Assembly: GCA_051819745.1 (NCBI GenBank)
Contig: JBNJGO010000004.1
Location: 1-49,003 of the forward strand
Reading direction: 5' to 3'
Length of the DNA stretch: 49,003 nucleotides
From: SKGA01 sp051819745
GTDB lineage: Archaea; Nanobdellota; Nanobdellia; Woesearchaeales; SKGA01
How positions within the stretch are numbered: position 1 is the stretch's first letter; each line of letters begins with the position of its first letter. A model generated the notes under the pieces. The model made no database searches, was not told the DNA's origin, and was given only the letters and a program-made list of their open reading frames with translations. Position numbers and translations under genes: made by a program. This document shows, in pieces, positions 1 to 8,513 of this stretch.

Positions 1-56
1 TTACAATTTTCTTGGATGCTTTTCATCGCGGAAACAGTGTCAGGATCGATTGCCAT
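1..56 (-). CDS. N-terminal fragment of an unknown protein, cut by the left edge
   Basis: An ATG at 56 reads leftward for 18 complete codons (MAIDPDTVSAMKSIQENC) without a stop before the window ends. A TATA-like box about 25 bases upstream supports a real, probably leaderless start. Too little is present to name a family. The gene lies downstream of the peptide operon on the same strand but has its own promoter, so it is probably a separate transcription unit. Confidence 0.45.
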   Translation of the reverse strand, partial: MAIDPDTVSAMKSIQENC

Positions 57-78
57 AAAGAAAAGAAAAGAGAACTAC

Positions 79-88
79 TATATAAATA
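79..88 (-). promoter_or_regulatory. TATA box for the gene at the left edge
   Basis: On the minus strand the sequence reads TTTATATA inside an A/T-rich tract about 25 bases before the ATG at 56. This is the normal archaeal spacing for a transcript starting at or next to the start codon. Confidence 0.4.
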
Positions 89-201
89 TTATTTTTTTTT
101 ACTACTTTTAAGTTAAAATAATAGTTTTTTTTAAAACAAACAACAAAACCACCACCTAAAAATCAATAATTATTGAGAGAAAAAAACAACATAATTATTT
201 A

Positions 202-753
202 TTAATCCAACTGTTTGAAAAAAGTTTTTTTCAAAGGGAAACATAATTGTTTATTCCTGAGAACATCAACTTCATCCCAAATATATTTTGAAAATAAATC
301 AGATCTCAAATCAGAAATTAATTTCTCTACAACAGCATCATCAAAAAATCGTTTCATAAGTTCTTCAGCAACGATATGAACTGTTGCTTCTAATCTTATT
401 TCATTTATACTATTTTTAGATAAAAATAAATCATAAAAATTATTTTCAAAAAATATATTATGAGTTAATAAGCGAAAAAAATCAAAAAAAATTTTATTAT
501 TCTGTTGATTAACATTTAATAAATTAGGTCTCGATATCGAAGGATATGTACCTAAAATTAACCAAAAAGAATAAGAATTATTTTTAAAATTCAAACCAGA
601 CAGTTTATTCAAATTCGAAATTAAATCAGTTTGATATTTATTTACAAATTTATTTAGCACAAGCAATTTCGATTCAAAAAAAGTTTCATCAAATTTTAAG
701 TGTAAAAAACCATCCACTAAAGGAAAGGATGTTTCAAAAGTAATACTAATCAT
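202..753 (-). CDS. HExxH-protein paralogue lacking the metal motif, peptide operon
   Basis: A 183-residue soluble protein that is the last gene of the RiPP operon. It aligns along its length with the protein at 2696-3250: both begin with a TF-x-TS stretch, share a central WL..G.xPS.S.P.LLN segment, and share a following LEA helix. Where the partner has HELIH, this protein has RLLTH, so the first His and the catalytic Glu are gone while the second His and the later Glu remain. It is probably catalytically dead, perhaps a regulatory, substrate-binding or leader-recognition partner; that is inference. The ATG at 753 is preferred over an upstream TTG; it overlaps the end of the SagB gene by 8 bases, implying translational coupling. 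Confidence 0.7.
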   Translation of the reverse strand: MISITFETSFPLVDGFLHLKFDETFFESKLLVLNKFVNKYQTDLISNLNKLSGLNFKNNSYSFWLILGTYPSISRPNLLNVNQQNNKIFFDFFRLLTHNIFFENNFYDLFLSKNSINEIRLEATVHIVAEELMKRFFDDAVVEKLISDLRSDLFSKYIWDEVDVLRNKQLCFPLKKTFFKQLD

Positions 754-1480
754 ATTTCCCAATGACCCCCATATAAATTATTTTTTCATCATCCGGAAAA
801 TCTAAGAACTCATTTATCCCATCATCTGTGAAACCACCAATCGTACAACAACCTAAATTCAAATTTTCTGCAACTAAATACATGTTTTGAGCTAAATGAC
901 CTGCATCTAAATAAACATAACGAAAAGATCTAGCACCATATTTTATTTGGGCCCTGTCATAAGGACTTGAAATCATAATTAAAACAGCAGAATCCAGAAC
1001 CATATCTTGCGAGATAAATTTATTTAAGGTAGGTATTTTAATTTCTTTGATTAAAAGCTCTAAAGAATGAGATAAGACATCATAATGATAAATACCTGGT
1101 TCGACACCTACACAATTTTGTACAGCAACATATATTTCAATTGGAAATCTTGCTCCTGCTGAAGGATAAGCTCGTCTAGTATCATCTAATGACTTTACGG
1201 AATTTGAATTTGTAATTCCTGCTGAAAAAAATAACAAGGTTGATAATTCTTTAATTGTAATCGGTTTTTTATTAAATTCTCTACGAGATTTTCGTTTTAA
1301 TATCAGTTCGAATAAACTATCGCTTTTAATATTCGGTTCAGGTAAATTAATTTTTTTAAATCGAGGGTATGATTTAAAATAAATTTTAACCCAGGATTTA
1401 GGAGTAAATTTAGATGAAGCTCCATCTAGAGAAAAGATGTTTGTTTTTTCGTGTAATTCTTTAAATGTTGTCATTTTCAT
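746..1480 (-). CDS. SagB-type FMN azoline dehydrogenase
   Basis: A 244-residue nitroreductase-fold protein of the SagB (McbC-like) family, which oxidises thiazolines/oxazolines to aromatic azoles using FMN in azole-containing peptides. Visible family marks are RKSRREF near residue 60 (the RxSxRxF FMN-binding start), RRAYPSAGARFP near 120, PGIYHYD near 145, and the C-terminal YLDAGHLAQN and LGCCTIGGF segments. Its ATG overlaps the YcaO stop in an ATGA arrangement, so the two should be made together. With no TfuA-type gene alongside, a dehydrogenase next to YcaO points to azole formation rather than thioamidation. Assignment is secure at family level; the substrate is inferred from the operon. 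Confidence 0.9.
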   Translation of the reverse strand: MKMTTFKELHEKTNIFSLDGASSKFTPKSWVKIYFKSYPRFKKINLPEPNIKSDSLFELILKRKSRREFNKKPITIKELSTLLFFSAGITNSNSVKSLDDTRRAYPSAGARFPIEIYVAVQNCVGVEPGIYHYDVLSHSLELLIKEIKIPTLNKFISQDMVLDSAVLIMISSPYDRAQIKYGARSFRYVYLDAGHLAQNMYLVAENLNLGCCTIGGFTDDGINEFLDFPDDEKIIYMGVIGKYD

Positions 1481-2703
1481 ACAAATGGATGTGGAATCTT
1501 ATTTAATTTTTGTTTTTTAATTCGAGGACCAAAAAAATATTTAAAATGTTCAAATAAATATAGTGGATGTAATTCAGGAATAATTGTTTTATATACAAAA
1601 AAACCAGCATTTCTTGTTTCTTTAGAGGTTAAATTTTTTGTAAAAACAGTAAAATTTTTTTCAGACAGTAAATTCAAAACATTTTTGAGATAATCAGATT
1701 TAGAAATTTTAATTTTTAAATTTTCAATCGATGTTTTTCGTGGAGTATAAAGAATAAAATCAAGATGTTTAATCATAGATGATGAAGACCAAAATAAACC
1801 TCTATCCTCAATAGAACTCATATTTTTTTCATCTTTAATTGATTTTCCTTCAATTAATTGGTATCTAATCCACAATCTAGTATGTTGTGCTTCAAGAATC
1901 GCCCCTTTTGTAGCTAACAAGACATCCCAATCAGTTTTAGTTCCTATAGAAATAGCAGGTCCAACACCACTCCTATCAACAAGCACACATAGAATTGTTG
2001 GAATTTTAATATCTGTTGTTATATCAAAAAAATAAGGTTCTAAAAAATATCGCTTCATTCGAGAAATTATCTCATTTAAATCAGAATCATTTATAGAATC
2101 AATGTTTATTTTAATAGGTGACCTTTTTTCCAAATAAGTTAACATAAATGAATCTCGTTCTATAAGTTCACAGATTCCTTTGTAAATTGCTTCTTCTTTG
2201 GTTGATGCGCACGCAGCACCATTACTTATTGGTAATCTTAATACTCTTTCTTTATTTGAATAAGGGACATAAATTAATTGCGAAGGTAAATAAATATCTT
2301 TATTATTTAATATATCAAAAACAGAAATCCAATTAAATTCTTCATCATGTAACTCTTGCTTCAAAGAATAAGTTATTTTTTGGTTATTAACAAAACGCAC
2401 AGGATCAATAGCATTATCCAATTGATTAAAATTTTTTTTAATACCTATTTCAAAATTTGAGGATAGTTCAAATCGCTCAATACATTCTCCCATTGCTTTA
2501 ATTTGTGCTTTGTTATCAGTTAAAGAAAGTCCAGAACCTTGATTATCATCATCTTTTATAAAATCAGGTAAACCATTCACATTCATAAACGCAGTATACT
2601 GAAAAAACTTAGGCTCATCTGTAAATTGAAATGATTTCTGAAGTGAAGAAATAATTTTATTTTGTTCAAGCATTGAACGCATTCTACTAAGCGTATTATC
2701 CAT
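1477..2703 (-). CDS. YcaO-domain cyclodehydratase of a TOMM/RiPP cluster
   Basis: A YcaO protein of 408 residues. The family uses ATP to activate peptide backbone amides so that Cys/Ser/Thr side chains cyclise to azolines. Three ATP-site motifs are visible: GECIERFE near residue 75, CELIERDSF near 185 and EAQHTR near 280. The C-terminus ends KIPHPFV, the proline-rich tail typical of azoline-forming YcaO proteins. It is YcaO-only: there is no fused E1/ThiF-like partner (the usual leader-binding C protein) and none is recognisable nearby. Start: the ATG at 2703 follows GGTGA at good spacing and overlaps the upstream stop by 8 bases; an in-frame upstream TTG is less likely. The role is established for the family; the substrate is inferred. 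Confidence 0.9.
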   Translation of the reverse strand: MDNTLSRMRSMLEQNKIISSLQKSFQFTDEPKFFQYTAFMNVNGLPDFIKDDDNQGSGLSLTDNKAQIKAMGECIERFELSSNFEIGIKKNFNQLDNAIDPVRFVNNQKITYSLKQELHDEEFNWISVFDILNNKDIYLPSQLIYVPYSNKERVLRLPISNGAACASTKEEAIYKGICELIERDSFMLTYLEKRSPIKINIDSINDSDLNEIISRMKRYFLEPYFFDITTDIKIPTILCVLVDRSGVGPAISIGTKTDWDVLLATKGAILEAQHTRLWIRYQLIEGKSIKDEKNMSSIEDRGLFWSSSSMIKHLDFILYTPRKTSIENLKIKISKSDYLKNVLNLLSEKNFTVFTKNLTSKETRNAGFFVYKTIIPELHPLYLFEHFKYFFGPRIKKQKLNKIPHPFV

Positions 2704-3250
2704 ATGTTTCACCAAACCATTTTGAAAAAGAAATATTTTTACGTTTAATGAGAGTATTTATTTCTCTCGTACGAATCCAAACATATTTATAAAAACCACC
2801 GAACTCAGCATGAAAAGATAATTCTTCAAGATCATCTTTGGAGAATATTTTTTTAAGAACTCGTATTAAAACCGTATTCACGATTGCTTCAAGTTCAATA
2901 TAATCCCATTCTCCAAGATTATTTTTAATTGGAATATACATAATATTTTGATGAATTAATTCATGAACAAGATTAAAAAAACAAAAATTTAACTGCTCAC
3001 CATAAGTGTTTAAGAGTAAAGGTGTTGAAGTACTTGGTTGCCATCCATGAAATAACCAAACATCAATTTTTTTAATAGGCCATCTCACACCCGTTTCTGT
3101 TTCAATTGCTTTTAACAAATAAGATTTATGTTTGAAAAATAAATTTTTCAATTTTTCTAAAAAAGCATTAAGTTTTTCTCTATTATAAGGAACACAAATT
3201 ATCTTTGATTGCAGATAATAACTTGTTTGAAAGGTTACTTTAACGACCAT
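2696..3250 (-). CDS. HExxH metallopeptidase-like protein of the peptide operon
   Basis: A 184-residue protein without signal peptide or membrane segment. HELIH at residues 96-100 is an HExxH zinc motif, followed by acidic residues at 114, 119 and 121 in a helix, a gluzincin-like spacing. The flanking segment VWLFHGWQPSTSTPLLLN is shared with the motif-less paralogue at 202-753. The gene lies between the precursor peptide and YcaO, which fits a leader peptidase. The family is not one I recognise, so a non-proteolytic role such as leader binding remains possible. The ATG has GGTAAT upstream. Confidence 0.7.
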   Translation of the reverse strand: MVVKVTFQTSYYLQSKIICVPYNREKLNAFLEKLKNLFFKHKSYLLKAIETETGVRWPIKKIDVWLFHGWQPSTSTPLLLNTYGEQLNFCFFNLVHELIHQNIMYIPIKNNLGEWDYIELEAIVNTVLIRVLKKIFSKDDLEELSFHAEFGGFYKYVWIRTREINTLIKRKNISFSKWFGETYG

Positions 3251-3292
3251 ATTAATTACCTGAAAATAAATTAAATAAAAAAAAAAGAAAAA

Positions 3293-3493
3293 TCAATCCA
3301 CTTTTGATTCGAGCATATCTTCGGTAACTTTACAACCATAACAGCCACCACCACAAGAACGACAACCAGAACATTTTGATGCATTCGAAACAGCATCATA
3401 TGGTTTTAGAGGACTTTCTTTCATTGAATCGGTATCCAATTTGTAAGATAAATTTGGCTTATAAGAGTTTTTTAAAGTATAAACTCCATTCAT
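3293..3493 (-). CDS. Candidate RiPP precursor peptide with Cys/Gly-rich core
   Basis: A 66-residue peptide, first gene of the operon and nearest the promoter. Residues 1-40 form a hydrophilic leader rich in Lys, Tyr and Ser. Residues 41-54 read CSGCRSCGGGCYGC: five Cys separated by Ser, Gly, Arg and Tyr, a composition typical of thiazole-bearing cores. Twelve residues (KVTEDMLESKVD) follow, so the core is not at the extreme C-terminus. A GGGGG Shine-Dalgarno-like run lies 7 bases upstream of the ATG. YcaO and SagB genes downstream on the same strand make a precursor role the simplest reading. A small metal-binding Cys protein is the alternative. Confidence 0.72.
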   Translation of the reverse strand: MNGVYTLKNSYKPNLSYKLDTDSMKESPLKPYDAVSNASKCSGCRSCGGGCYGCKVTEDMLESKVD

Positions 3494-3500
3494 TTTAAAA

Positions 3501-3549
3501 CCCCCGACGGAAACCCATCAAAGTAAATTTTAATTATAATATATTTAAA
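3501..3549 (-). promoter_or_regulatory. Promoter and ribosome binding site of the peptide operon
   Basis: On the minus strand a TTTAAATATA box lies about 50 bases before the precursor ATG, predicting a short leader of about 25 bases. That leader ends in GGGGG at 3501-3505, a plausible ribosome binding site. The rest of 3494-3762 is A/T-rich, with no further gene visible. Confidence 0.45.
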
Positions 3550-3762
3550 TCTTTGGTTGATTTTTGGAAATAAAATTTAAAATTAAAAAACTTAAGAACC
3601 AATCAAAAACAATAAATAATTATTATTTCTTATTCATAAAATTTTTTTAATGTATATTTATCATAATTCATCATAAATAAAACAAGACATAAGAATATAA
3701 GCAATACAAAAATAAAAATAAAAAAATAAACCAATCTTAAAAAACAGCATCTAATCAGTCAG

Positions 3763-5991
3763 TTAACCATAATAACTCGGTTTCTGATCTTTCATCTGTT
3801 GACCTTTTGCCGAAGAGAACTTATCTTTAAGTTCTTGATACGAATCTTGGATTTCCTTAGAAGCACTTGGTGTAACTTTTTTCAAGGCTTTATTGAATGA
3901 TGACATTGAAATACTGTTAGTATCAATATTTTTACGCATTTCAATCATGACAGCTTCACGACAAACAGCTTCAATATCAGCACCGACATACCATTGCGTG
4001 TTATTAACTAACGTGTCGATATCAACATCTTTATCCAATTTCATACCATCCAAATGAACTTTAAAAATAGATCTTCTCGCTTCAGCATCAGGAGCATTAG
4101 CGAGAACAATACGATCAAAACGACCAGGTCTTAGTAGCGCCGTGTCCATAACATCAGGCCGGTTCGTTGCCGCGATGACAACGACGTCATTGAGTTCTTG
4201 AAGCCCATCGAGTTCAGTAAGTAATTGGTTAACTGCATTCATACCACTTTCGCTGGACGCGTTTTGTTCAACTTTACGATTCGAAGTGATCGCATCAATC
4301 TCATCAATGAAAATGATGGAAGGAGAAACTTGACGTGCTTTTTCAAATAATTTCTTGACAAGCTGAGGTGTTTCATTCACCCATTTGGAAAGCAATTCAG
4401 GACCTTTTACAGCAATAAAATTTGCTTCGCTTTCCTTAGCAACAGCCTTTGCAAGCATCGTCTTTCCGGTTCCAGGAGGACCATACAGTAAAATACCTTT
4501 TGGAGGCGTTACACCAAGACGTTGAAATTTATCTTTGTGTTTAAGAGGCCATTCGACAGCTTCAATAAGATCTTGTTTGACTTCTTTCAAACCACCAATA
4601 TCATCATATTTGACATTTGGCGTTTGCACAAGAACTTCTCTCATCGCGCTTGGGCGAACAGATTTGAGAGCTTCAAGCAAATCTTTATGAGATATACTGA
4701 CGTTTTCCAACACTTCTTGAGGAATAGAATCTTCTTCGCTGAGCTTTAGATCAGGAAGTAACCGTCTTAAGACAACCATTGCAGCTTCTTTGCAAAGAGC
4801 TGAGAGATCCGCACCAACAAAACCATGAGTGATACGAGATATTTTTTCAAGATCAACATCATCAGATAAAGGCATGTTTCTTGTGTGAATCTTGAGAACG
4901 TTTTTACGACCGTCTACTGAAGGAACACCAATTTCAATCTCACGATCAAAACGACCAGGACGGCGAAGCGCCTGATCAATAGAATTAACAATATTTGTCG
5001 CGGCCATAACAACGACTTTTCCTCGAGTATTCAAACCATCCATAATCGCAAGTAATTGCGCAACAACTCTCCGTTCAACTTCACCTTTAGATTCTTCACG
5101 TTTAGGAGCAATAGCATCAATCTCATCAATGAAAATGATGGAAGGAGCATTCTCTTCAGCGTCTTCAAAAATCTTTCTAAGATTCTCTTCAGATTGGCCG
5201 TAAAATTTACTCATTATTTCAGGACCATTGATAACATGAAAATTACTATTTGTTTCGTTAGCTACCGCTTTTGCAAGAAGGGTCTTACCAGTTCCAGGGG
5301 GACCATGAAGTAAAACACCTTTTGGAGGTTCAATCCCAAGACGTTCAAAGATTTCAGGATGTTTGAGTGGAAGCTCGACCATTTCACGAACTTTTTTCAC
5401 TTCATCACTAAGACCACCAATGTCCTCATAGGAGACTTCAGGAACTACAGGCTCTTCTTTGAGTTCGACAGCTTCGTTTAAGAATTCCACATCAGTATCT
5501 TTAGTGACAACAACAGGAACTTTTTTTGGATCTGTAGATACAGTAATAAACTTGATATCACCAAGACCAAAGCGAGAAAAAGTACCTCCAAGGGAGATAA
5601 GATCACCTTTTTGAACAACACGAGAATTTAGTGCTCGATTGAAAAATACGGGATTATCAACCTTTATCTTGATACCTTCTCGTGCGGGAGCGATAGTCAC
5701 TTTATGAGCTTCTTTTACATCCGCTTTTTCAACGACAACATATTCTCCAATACTAGTTTTTGCATTTCGACGGACTAAGCCATCCATACGAATAATGTTA
5801 AGCCCAATATCTCCTGGAAGAGATCGTTCAACAAGAACTGTCGTTGATCGCTCGCCAGAAATAGTTACAAAATCTCCGGGATTAACATCTATTTTTCTCA
5901 TGTAAGAGCTATCCATACGAACAATGCCTTTATTGACATCTTCTTGGATAGCTTCAACAACTTTCAAATGAATTTGTGGTGTTTCAGTCAT
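3763..5991 (-). CDS. cdc48: CDC48/VCP-family AAA ATPase
   Basis: A 742-residue archaeal p97/VAT homologue that unfolds proteins for degradation. The N domain (about 1-185) holds a double-psi barrel; two AAA modules follow. Both have Walker A GPPGTGKT and Walker B IIFIDEIDAI, plus arginine-finger regions RRPGRFDR and LRPGRFDR. The C-terminus ends SYYG after a charged helix. Length matches the family. GGTGAT lies 7 bases upstream of the ATG. It is a single housekeeping gene following the conserved protein at 6032 on the same strand. In archaea such ATPases feed unfolded substrates to the proteasome; no proteasome gene is in this window. Confidence 0.97.
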   Translation of the reverse strand: MTETPQIHLKVVEAIQEDVNKGIVRMDSSYMRKIDVNPGDFVTISGERSTTVLVERSLPGDIGLNIIRMDGLVRRNAKTSIGEYVVVEKADVKEAHKVTIAPAREGIKIKVDNPVFFNRALNSRVVQKGDLISLGGTFSRFGLGDIKFITVSTDPKKVPVVVTKDTDVEFLNEAVELKEEPVVPEVSYEDIGGLSDEVKKVREMVELPLKHPEIFERLGIEPPKGVLLHGPPGTGKTLLAKAVANETNSNFHVINGPEIMSKFYGQSEENLRKIFEDAEENAPSIIFIDEIDAIAPKREESKGEVERRVVAQLLAIMDGLNTRGKVVVMAATNIVNSIDQALRRPGRFDREIEIGVPSVDGRKNVLKIHTRNMPLSDDVDLEKISRITHGFVGADLSALCKEAAMVVLRRLLPDLKLSEEDSIPQEVLENVSISHKDLLEALKSVRPSAMREVLVQTPNVKYDDIGGLKEVKQDLIEAVEWPLKHKDKFQRLGVTPPKGILLYGPPGTGKTMLAKAVAKESEANFIAVKGPELLSKWVNETPQLVKKLFEKARQVSPSIIFIDEIDAITSNRKVEQNASSESGMNAVNQLLTELDGLQELNDVVVIAATNRPDVMDTALLRPGRFDRIVLANAPDAEARRSIFKVHLDGMKLDKDVDIDTLVNNTQWYVGADIEAVCREAVMIEMRKNIDTNSISMSSFNKALKKVTPSASKEIQDSYQELKDKFSSAKGQQMKDQKPSYYG

Positions 5992-6031
5992 GGAATATCA
6001 CCTTTTAACACCTAACGACTTTAGAAGTCAA

Positions 6032-6472
6032 TCAGGCAGAATTTCCTTTTTTTGTTGCTTTAGCAGAACCTTCTCCTTGAATTTTTGGAAGTTTAACGGG
6101 AGCCGGAAGGTTTATTTCCTTACTCAAAATGAGAGCTTCAACATTACATTGATGTAAAATTCTGTTGAACACAACAAGAGCAATATCTTTTGGAAGGGAT
6201 TTTTTATCTTTCCACTCGTTAGATATGGTAGTTGCTGTTGATTCGTCAGCTAGATAGAGTAAATCACCTTCAAGAAGAATTTTTCCGATTTCAGGAGAAT
6301 AATTTGCAGTGTAAGAAAAGGATATTCTGAATGCTCGTTGTTTACTTCCTTTAACAACATTTGATTCTTCAACATCTTTAATGTTGAGACCAGAGTTGAT
6401 ACTTACTTTTTTAGATTGTTTTTTGTTTTTTTCAACAAGTATTTTTGTAAAGCTGAAATTTAATATTGTCAT
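6032..6472 (-). CDS. Conserved archaeal protein, possibly SecB-like
   Basis: A 146-residue soluble protein. The start is the ATG at 6472 because GGAGG lies 7 bases upstream; a longer in-frame version to 6592 has no ribosome binding site. It opens with a beta-like FSFTKILVEK stretch, has alternating hydrophobic strands in the middle, and ends in a helix plus a proline-rich INLPAPVKLPKI segment. This order (N-terminal FxF strand, C-terminal helix then LPP-type tail) resembles SecB export chaperones, but sequence identity is too weak to claim it. The final residues are Lys/Gly-rich. It lies just upstream of cdc48 on the same strand, which would suit a protein-folding role. Confidence 0.5.
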   Translation of the reverse strand: MTILNFSFTKILVEKNKKQSKKVSINSGLNIKDVEESNVVKGSKQRAFRISFSYTANYSPEIGKILLEGDLLYLADESTATTISNEWKDKKSLPKDIALVVFNRILHQCNVEALILSKEINLPAPVKLPKIQGEGSAKATKKGNSA

Positions 6473-6623
6473 TGTAGTTCCTCCATATACATGCTTTTCA
6501 TTTTTTACTAGAGCACAATAAGGAATACCATAGCAATACACTGCTACATACCCTCTCCCCATAGTGCCAGCGGATTTAACTATATCCACCATTTAAACAA
6601 GAGCAAGAAATAGTATTTAAAGG

Positions 6624-7628
6624 TTATTGTTCCAGGGTGTCTGTTTCAGCGAGAAAACGGATTCGTCGGTATTCAGCAAGCGCATAAGAAGCGAATGTTT
6701 CGTTATGTATAACTAGCACATTTTCATCATTATTTTCTCGGGCGTTCTTGGTTGGATTGTACGATCCCATGACAGTGGTAGAATTATCGATGATAAATAT
6801 TTTTTCATGCATAAAACCAGGATTCGCATCAGTTAATACGTCAAGACCATGATCGCGAAATAATGGAAGCTCACTATAAGGATTTTGTCCGGAGCTTTCA
6901 AAAACCCCACTGACAGTAACGTTTTTTGAGATGTTAATAACTGTTTGCCCGAGAGCATCACTTGTAAACATAAAAGAAAGTATTCTAAGATGAGATTTTG
7001 TCGTTTTGAGAGTGTTTGAGAGTAATGATTCGCATTCTTGGACCGGACTAAAACACACATCAATCATAGAACCAGAAAGATTAACGTGATAAGGTGTTTG
7101 AGGATGAAAAAAAGTTTGAGAATCGGAAGAGGATGTTGTTTTAATTCGAGACCATTCTTTGAAATATAATTGTGCAATTTTTTGAGAACGAACCAAAACA
7201 ATAGCATTATCGTTTAAATACGAACCAGTGAAAGTAGGATTCCACGTTCCTGTAAGTACTGTTTTATTGTTGAAAATACAAAATTTATGGTGCATTAATC
7301 CTTTGCTTGAAACAGGGCTTATATAAGAATGGTTTGATAGCTCGGTGGAACAAGAATCTTCAAAAATCAATGAATTTGTTTGATTGAGAGTAGAGTTGAA
7401 TAAGTCGGGATCAATATCATAAAACGCACAATAAGCAGATTCTGATTCGTTGATAAGAGTGTTAAGAAGGAAAGGACAATTATGATCCTGACAACTGAAA
7501 AAATCGACCGAACCACTATCTGAAAAGGTTGTTTGAACTAGAAAAGAAGGTTGATATATCCAGATTAAACCTGCCAGATACACTAGTAAGAATAGAGAAT
7601 AATATATTGCTCGTCGAGGAAAATACAT
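6624..7628 (-). CDS. Membrane-anchored phospholipase-D-like protein
   Basis: A 334-residue protein with one N-terminal membrane segment (about residues 8-28) and an outside domain holding two HKD-type motifs. The second, HEKIFIIDN followed by GSYN, is a perfect HxKxxxxD. The first, HHKFCIFN followed by GTWN, has Asn in place of the Asp. The family covers phospholipases, nucleases and phosphatidyltransferases; the substrate cannot be read from sequence. Several N-x-S/T sites and Cys pairs fit an extracellular location. The ATG at 7628 is preferred over an upstream TTG. It neighbours a secreted S16 protease, suggesting an envelope gene group. Confidence 0.85.
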   Translation of the reverse strand: MYFPRRAIYYSLFLLVYLAGLIWIYQPSFLVQTTFSDSGSVDFFSCQDHNCPFLLNTLINESESAYCAFYDIDPDLFNSTLNQTNSLIFEDSCSTELSNHSYISPVSSKGLMHHKFCIFNNKTVLTGTWNPTFTGSYLNDNAIVLVRSQKIAQLYFKEWSRIKTTSSSDSQTFFHPQTPYHVNLSGSMIDVCFSPVQECESLLSNTLKTTKSHLRILSFMFTSDALGQTVINISKNVTVSGVFESSGQNPYSELPLFRDHGLDVLTDANPGFMHEKIFIIDNSTTVMGSYNPTKNARENNDENVLVIHNETFASYALAEYRRIRFLAETDTLEQ

Positions 7629-7692
7629 ATTCTTAATCAAGATAATTATTTTTTTTAAGAACTTAGGAGATATATCCGAAAATATTACGGTT

Positions 7693-8259
7693 TTAGTGTT
7701 TTAATCGTGAAGAGAGAGAATCAAAGCTTTTTAGGATGCTGGATTTAGTTTGAGGATACTTGGTGTGAACTCGTTCAAGAAGTTCGTGAGAATGATTGAT
7801 GAAAGGTTCTTTAATGTCAAATATTTTTTTTAGCTCTAAACACTCAGCATAGGAAAATAACCGCAATGGATTGACCGAAGGTTGCAATGAAGATAATAGT
7901 TTTTGTTCAGATTGTTTTGTGAATAAAGAAGTTAATTGCAAAGAAACATGTTCTTCGAGAGGAGAAGCGATAATACGTTGATAAGAATCTGGATGAGGTT
8001 GCAAGTCAGAAGAGTTCGAAGATTGTATGAGTACTTGAGCAGGCGATTTTTTAAAAATCTCATCAAGTAATCGTTTAAGGATCAGTGCAGAAGATATTTG
8101 GGAGGAGGTAATAACATAAGTATTTTTTGGATTAAGCTCTTTTGTTTTTCGCAAGTGTTTTCTTAATCGTTTTTGAGCCATACGTAGAAACAATTCTTGA
8201 GTATAGTTACATCTAGTAAGATCGGAATAGAACTCACCCTTTGAAATCTTTTCAACCAT
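7693..8259 (-). CDS. Unknown protein, weak resemblance to the C-terminal part of TtuA/Ncs2 tRNA thiolases
   Basis: A 188-residue protein without membrane segments. The C-terminal half has a PLR element (VNPLRLFSYAECLELKK) and ends with a YPQTKSSILKSFDSL segment, which recall the closing region of TtuA/Ncs6-type tRNA 2-thiolation enzymes (PLR..xKE and HPGTKxxxLxSFE). The PP-loop SGGxDS motif and the CxxC zinc ligands are not visible, so it would be a non-catalytic Ncs2/CTU2-like partner at most. The start is the ATG at 8259, not an upstream TTG. Family assignment is tentative. Confidence 0.4.
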   Translation of the reverse strand: MVEKISKGEFYSDLTRCNYTQELFLRMAQKRLRKHLRKTKELNPKNTYVITSSQISSALILKRLLDEIFKKSPAQVLIQSSNSSDLQPHPDSYQRIIASPLEEHVSLQLTSLFTKQSEQKLLSSLQPSVNPLRLFSYAECLELKKIFDIKEPFINHSHELLERVHTKYPQTKSSILKSFDSLSSRLKH

Positions 8260-8429
8260 ATAAAACGTCAATGGAAATATATTTTTAATACTATCGAAGA
8301 ACTAGGATTGAAACCACTTTATAATAGCTACAGAAGAGAAATATTTATAAAGTTGGAGTCACTTCTTTAGAGTAGTGTTTGAAATAGTGAATTGAACACA
8401 GTATTACTCACAAGCACTCACCTCTTTTT

Positions 8430-8484
8430 CCCGGGAGGACTGCACTTCTTGTGCGGTCCTTCAGGGTTTAGAGTTCCTTCTAAA
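8430..8484 (+). other. Two-hairpin element, possible small structured RNA
   Basis: In the 254-base gap 8260-8513 lies a GC-rich island. A 10-bp stem (8436-8445 with 8451-8460, loop TTCTT) is followed by a 6-bp stem TTTAGA/TCTAAA at 8467-8484. One position is G-U on the plus strand but C-A on the minus strand, favouring a plus-strand RNA. A TATA-like tatttataaag lies about 90 bases upstream on that strand. No T-tract follows, so an ordinary terminator is less likely. Confidence 0.3.
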
Positions 8485-8513
8485 AACAGCACACAAGAAA
8501 AAATAAGATAATA

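Noticed and set aside
4522..5313. Plus-strand frames inside cdc48
   Set aside because: Antisense shadows of a conserved AAA ATPase with no start signals.
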